Assembly (NCBI GenBank): GCA_013205535.1
Contig: JABMMN010000064.1
Span: 1 to 40,637 of the forward strand
Direction: 5' to 3'
DNA length: 40,637 nt
Source: Candidatus Planktophila sp.
Lineage (GTDB): Bacteria; Actinomycetota; Actinomycetes; Nanopelagicales; Nanopelagicaceae
This document shows positions 37,665 through 40,637 of this stretch, one piece after another; the first letter of the stretch is position 1, and each line of letters starts with the position of its first letter. The notes under the pieces are model-generated. The model was not told the origin of the DNA and did not search any database. It saw only the letters and a list, made by a program, of their open reading frames with translations. A program made the translations under genes and the position numbers.

Positions 37665-38339
37665 CCGTCCATAAACAATTAGACCTGCAAAGAAAATCCA
37701 CTGAAGGGCATAAGCCATATGTGGGCCATCACTGAGCTCTGGAAGCGATGCACCAACATCTGGGGTAAGAGAACGCTGCGAACCACTGAGTAAATCAAGA
37801 TAGAAGCCCTGTGTTTGCAGACGCGACTGTGCATTCAACTGTGCAACTAAGCCCTCGCCGGTTGCGGGAAGGGCAAAGAATGAACCACGTGGAAGTGATG
37901 AGTCCAAACGTAGCCGTCCCGTTATCTCTACGACACCAGATGGTGGGTCTATGACAATGGGCGCATCGGTCGCAGTCTTTCCCGCTTTCACCCAACCACG
38001 ATCTACCCAGAAGGTTTTCTTATCTATAGATGTAAATAGGGTCAAAACCTCAAAACCGTAGACACCTTGCGAGTATCTATTGCGAAGTAAAATCTGTTGT
38101 GTGGGGTCGAATTCTCCAGAAGTGGTGACCGAACGCCATTCGCCACTATTTGGAGCCTGGGTAAGATCGCTCAGAGGTATCGCAGTAAGGGTTATACGTT
38201 TTTCAATGATTGAGTTACGTTCATTTCGGTCTATGCCACGCTGGTATTGCCATTGTGCAGCCCAAAAACAAAGAAGGATGAGAGCAAGAGCAAGAAGAGA
38301 TTTGAGCAGTGCCCATGGCTCACGACGCATGGGCTTCAC
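37641..38339 (-). CDS. SURF1 family cytochrome oxidase biogenesis protein
   Basis: About 232 residues with one membrane helix at each end (ALLKSLLALALILLCFWAAQ and MAYALQWIFFAGLIVYG) and an extracytoplasmic domain between, the SURF1 layout. Motifs include the W-Q-x-x-R-like AAQWQYQRGIDRN, LLRNRYSQGVYGFEVLT, VDRGWV and the final HMAYALQW. SURF1 assists heme A insertion into cytochrome c oxidase, linking it with ctaA. The start may be GTG 38339 or ATG 38330. It begins 6 bases after the DUF3099 stop and is probably cotranscribed with it. Confidence 0.9.
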   Translation of the reverse strand: MKPMRREPWALLKSLLALALILLCFWAAQWQYQRGIDRNERNSIIEKRITLTAIPLSDLTQAPNSGEWRSVTTSGEFDPTQQILLRNRYSQGVYGFEVLTLFTSIDKKTFWVDRGWVKAGKTATDAPIVIDPPSGVVEITGRLRLDSSLPRGSFFALPATGEGLVAQLNAQSRLQTQGFYLDLLSGSQRSLTPDVGASLPELSDGPHMAYALQWIFFAGLIVYGRLLIRRTR

Positions 38340-38345
38340 TGTAGT

Positions 38346-38618
38346 TTAAGAGATCGCTCTCGGTTTCTCATCCCGCACATGTGCCCCAGGTATGAATGTC
38401 TCACGCCCAGCATTTGCTATGACAACGGCAAAATACGGCAGTACAACCGCGCCAAATAGAGCTATCCAGCGATAAGGACTTGGCAAAATAACTGTCAGGA
38501 TAAAGCAGACGGTCCTGATCATCATTGAAAAAAAGTATCGCCTCTGGCGCCCTGATTGATCGGCGCTCAGCGATCGTGGCGCACTGGTGATGTCAAAGAC
38601 TTCCTTTTCATCACTCAT
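38346..38618 (-). CDS. DUF3099 family small membrane protein
   Basis: 90 residues. The [20 protein letters not shown] motif precedes two adjacent membrane segments (about 30-47 and 51-69), followed by the conserved VVIANAGRE and a hydrophilic tail. This matches the actinobacterial DUF3099 family, whose function is unknown to me. It is divergent from fabG and heads the SURF1 unit. ATG 38618 stands 6 bases after TAGCCT. Confidence 0.88.
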   Translation of the reverse strand: MSDEKEVFDITSAPRSLSADQSGRQRRYFFSMMIRTVCFILTVILPSPYRWIALFGAVVLPYFAVVIANAGRETFIPGAHVRDEKPRAIS

Positions 38619-38624
38619 GGCATA

Positions 38625-38630
38625 AGGCTA
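38625..38630 (-). promoter_or_regulatory. Predicted -10 element of the DUF3099-SURF1 unit
   Basis: TAGCCT on the minus strand ends exactly 6 bases before the ATG at 38618, giving a predicted leaderless start. It is divergent from the fabG promoter. Confidence 0.5.
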
Positions 38631-38656
38631 TTACCTGCCACCTAACGCTGCATCTT

Positions 38657-38684
38657 TTGAATACCTTGTAGTAGCCAGTAGATT
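38657..38684 (+). promoter_or_regulatory. Predicted promoter of fabG-fabI
   Basis: TTGAAT (38657-38662) and TAGATT (38679-38684) are separated by 16 bases, a recognisable -35/-10 pair. The -10 ends 7 bases before the fabG ATG, again predicting a leaderless message. This is the best-formed promoter of the leaderless set. Confidence 0.6.
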
Positions 38685-38691
38685 GGGGTGT

Positions 38692-39396
38692 ATGGCCTCT
38701 CTTGCTTTAGTCACCGGTGCTAATCGGGGCATTGGATTGGCTATAGCGCACGCACTCAAAGCGGCGGGGCATGACGTGGTTGCCGCATATCGCACCGGCC
38801 CAGCGCCAGAGGGTTTTCACAGCGTGCTCATGGATGTCACTTCGACTCACAGTGTTGATGAGGCCTTCAATTTTATCGAGACACAGTGGGGTATTCCAGA
38901 GATCATTGTCGCAAATGCTGGAATTACCAGGGATGGATTGGTTATGCGCATGCCCGACTCTGATTTCGAAACCGTCATTGATGCAAATCTGACGGGTGCA
39001 TTTCGAGTCGCACGCCGAGCGAGTTTGGGGCTGCTCAAACTCAAGCGCGGACGACTCATATTCGTGGGTTCAGTGGTTGCCGCCACTGGTGCAGCTGGTC
39101 AAGTCAATTACGCAGCCAGCAAATCTGGACTTGTAGGTATGGCACGCTCGTTTGCCCGTGAAATCGGCAGTCGAGGAATAACCTCTAATGTGATCGCTCC
39201 AGGCTTTGTCGAAACCGATATGACATCTAAGCTGGATGAAAAGCGGCGTAACGAGATTTCATCTTCTATTCCATTGGGACGCTTTTGCTCTGCTGCCGAG
39301 ATTGCAGATGTGGTCACTTTCATCGCATCGCCAGAGGCCGCCTATATCACTGGGGCAATCATTCCAGTTGACGGAGGATTGGGGATGGGACATTAA
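38692..39396 (+). CDS. fabG: 3-oxoacyl-[acyl-carrier-protein] reductase
   Basis: 234 residues from ATG 38692. It is a short-chain dehydrogenase with the glycine-rich TGANRGIGLA, NAG at 75-77, N99, and the catalytic S127, Y140 and K144 (NYAASKSG). The IAPGFVETDM and ITGAIIPVDGGLGMGH segments are typical of FabG. The frame extends to a TTG at 38683, but that would lie within the predicted promoter. fabI follows with no gap, mirroring the mabA-inhA pair of mycobacteria. It reduces beta-ketoacyl-ACP in fatty acid elongation. Confidence 0.95.
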   Translation: MASLALVTGANRGIGLAIAHALKAAGHDVVAAYRTGPAPEGFHSVLMDVTSTHSVDEAFNFIETQWGIPEIIVANAGITRDGLVMRMPDSDFETVIDANLTGAFRVARRASLGLLKLKRGRLIFVGSVVAATGAAGQVNYAASKSGLVGMARSFAREIGSRGITSNVIAPGFVETDMTSKLDEKRRNEISSSIPLGRFCSAAEIADVVTFIASPEAAYITGAIIPVDGGLGMGH

Positions 39397-40167
39397 ATGG
39401 GAATTTTAGAGGGAAAAAAGATTCTTGTTACAGGTGTACTTACAGATGCATCGATTGCATTTCATATCGCACGTCTTGCCCAAGAACAGGGTGCAGAGGT
39501 TCTTCTATCCTCATATGGTCGTGTTCTCTCTCTCACGACTCGGATCGCTGGCAGACTCCCAAAGCCGGCTCCTGTTGTGCAGTTAGATGTCACTGATACC
39601 GAAGATCTAGCAGCCCTTGAGTCTCGAGTCCGTGAATATTTCCCTGATGGTTTAGATGGTGTGGTTCATTCAATCGGATTCGCACCCGAAGCAGCCCTTG
39701 GTGGAAACTTCCTGAATACAACGTGGGAGGATGTTGCTACGGCGATTCACGTCTCGGCTTACTCACTTAAAGCGCTCACGATGGCAGCCCAACCGCTATT
39801 TTCTGGAGGTGGCTCAGTGGTGGGCCTAGATTTCGATGCCACAGTGGCCTGGCCACACTATGACTGGATGGGCGTTGCAAAGGCGGCCCTTGAATCGACA
39901 TCACGTTATCTCGCGCGAGATCTTGGGGCGCAGAACATTCGGGTGAATTTGATCGCCGCAGGTCCGATACGAACAATGGCGGCGAAATCGATCCCCGGTT
40001 TTGCAGAGTTTGAGAAGGTATGGAACGAGCGATCGCCGCTGACATGGGATGTCAATGATCCAGTTCCAGCGGCTCAAGCGGCCATTGCCCTGTTATCGGA
40101 CTGGTTCCCAAAGACAACGGCTGAGATTATCCACGTCGATGGTGGCCTGCACGCTATGGGTGCCTAA
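39397..40167 (+). CDS. fabI: Enoyl-[acyl-carrier-protein] reductase, InhA/FabI type
   Basis: 256 residues. It has the atypical short-chain dehydrogenase layout of FabI: VTGVLTDASIAFHIA at the cofactor site, VHSIGFAPE, and the catalytic Y155 and K162 in PHYDWMGVAKAALES. AAGPIRTMAAKSIPGF is very close to the InhA substrate-loop region. ATG directly follows the fabG TAA. It catalyses the final reduction in each fatty-acid elongation cycle. Confidence 0.95.
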   Translation: MGILEGKKILVTGVLTDASIAFHIARLAQEQGAEVLLSSYGRVLSLTTRIAGRLPKPAPVVQLDVTDTEDLAALESRVREYFPDGLDGVVHSIGFAPEAALGGNFLNTTWEDVATAIHVSAYSLKALTMAAQPLFSGGGSVVGLDFDATVAWPHYDWMGVAKAALESTSRYLARDLGAQNIRVNLIAAGPIRTMAAKSIPGFAEFEKVWNERSPLTWDVNDPVPAAQAAIALLSDWFPKTTAEIIHVDGGLHAMGA

Positions 40168-40201
40168 AAGGCGAGGATTTCCCACTTTGCTTGGGCTCAG
40201 G

Positions 40202-40341
40202 TAAGATTTGCCCTAGACCAGTGGCTTAACAGCTCACTGCAAGAGGAGTTGCCGCTCCCACCTCAATCGCCATTTGTGCGATCTGGTTTGTCGGATGAAG
40301 TTCTTCTTCTTTATCCTTGCGGTTTTCTTTTGTAATGCGCT
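40202..40341 (+). promoter_or_regulatory. infC promoter candidate and structured leader
   Basis: TAAGAT at 40202-40207 is a possible -10, though no -35 is convincing. The following stretch contains several hairpins: CAGTG/CACTG (40219-40223 with 40235-40239), GGAG/CTCC (40245-40248 with 40255-40258), ATCGC/GCGAT (40266-40270 with 40278-40282), and an 8-base stem with one G.T pair (40293-40300 with 40309-40316). A pyrimidine-rich tract follows. infC messages are translationally or transcriptionally controlled in many bacteria, so a regulatory leader is plausible. Confidence 0.45.
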
Positions 40342-40637
40342 GTGACACCAAAGCGCTTTGCTCAACCGAGGGAGAACACAGTCAGCACCGATCCACGCAT
40401 TAATGATCGAATTCGTACGCCTCAAATTCGCTTGATCGGACACACCGGTCAACAGGTAGGGGTCGTCGATATAGATACCGCGTTAAAGATGGCCGATGAG
40501 GTAGGTCTGGACTTAGTCGAGATCGCGCCAGAGGCGAATCCACCCGTTTGCAAGATTATGGACTTCGGAAAGTGCAAGTACGAGGTCGCACAAAAGGCAC
40601 GCGAGGCGCGACAGAACCAGACCCACATTGTGGTGAA
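40342..40637 (+). CDS. infC: Translation initiation factor IF-3 (N-terminal part)
   Basis: The frame runs off the window end. It contains the IF3 N-terminal domain: [17 protein letters not shown], then [23 protein letters not shown] and [15 protein letters not shown], all diagnostic. The first stop-free start codon is GTG 40342, preceded by TGTAAT five bases upstream. However, the family's usual N-terminus (xSTDPRIN) aligns with codon GTC at 40381, which has AGGGAG at 40369-40374 six bases upstream. The true start is therefore uncertain, and a non-canonical start codon, as known for infC elsewhere, is possible. Confidence 0.9.
   Translation, partial: MTPKRFAQPRENTVSTDPRINDRIRTPQIRLIGHTGQQVGVVDIDTALKMADEVGLDLVEIAPEANPPVCKIMDFGKCKYEVAQKAREARQNQTHIVV

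Overview
The window reads as one contiguous, ordinary chromosomal stretch from a compact, streamlined actinobacterium. The evidence is family content and order: whiA, rbpA, the rapZ-yvcK-whiA block, a four-repeat S1 protein, a sufR-sufBD-Rieske-sufCSUT operon, an InhA-type enoyl reductase behind fabG, and a DUF3099 protein. Base composition looks close to balanced by eye, far below the high G+C of Streptomyces or Mycobacterium. Gaps between genes are tiny and many genes overlap by 1 or 4 bases. A freshwater acI/Nanopelagicales-like lineage would fit, but that placement is inference. I see no tRNA, rRNA, insertion sequence, prophage or CRISPR array.

Layout: (1) 1-3975, a branched-chain amino acid ABC importer (livK end, livH, livM, livG, livF). 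(2) 3980-9753, a MenI-like hotdog thioesterase divergent from DNA polymerase I, an MFS transporter convergent to polA, and ribosomal protein S1. (3) 9837-20125, a long forward block coaE-uvrB-uvrA-uvrC-rapZ-yvcK-whiA, which brings all three excision-repair subunits together. (4) 20257-23890, lower glycolysis gap-pgk-tpiA, then secG and the RNA polymerase-binding protein rbpA. (5) 23887-29424 on the minus strand, a stop/start-overlapping chain ctaA-tkt-tal-pgi (heme A synthase plus the non-oxidative pentose phosphate link to glycolysis). (6) 29501-35765, sufR and the full SUF iron-sulfur assembly operon. (7) 35790-37664, an ABC exporter half-transporter. (8) 37641-38618 on the minus strand, SURF1 and DUF3099, divergent from fabG-fabI (38692-40167) of type II fatty acid synthesis. 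(9) From about 40202, a structured leader and the start of infC (IF3), cut by the window edge.

The strongest non-gene signal is positional: seven genes that begin transcription units have a TANNNT -10-like hexamer ending exactly 6 or 7 bases before the ATG, which predicts leaderless mRNAs. Genes inside operons rely instead on Shine-Dalgarno sites or TAATG/ATGA coupling. Other points worth checking are a palindrome over the sufR start codon (probable operator), a strong hairpin between livK and livH, a structured infC leader with an uncertain and possibly non-canonical start codon, absence of zwf-opcA-pgl from the tkt-tal-pgi locus, and convergent genes with almost no room for terminators. I did not find a convincing undescribed multi-gene system here.
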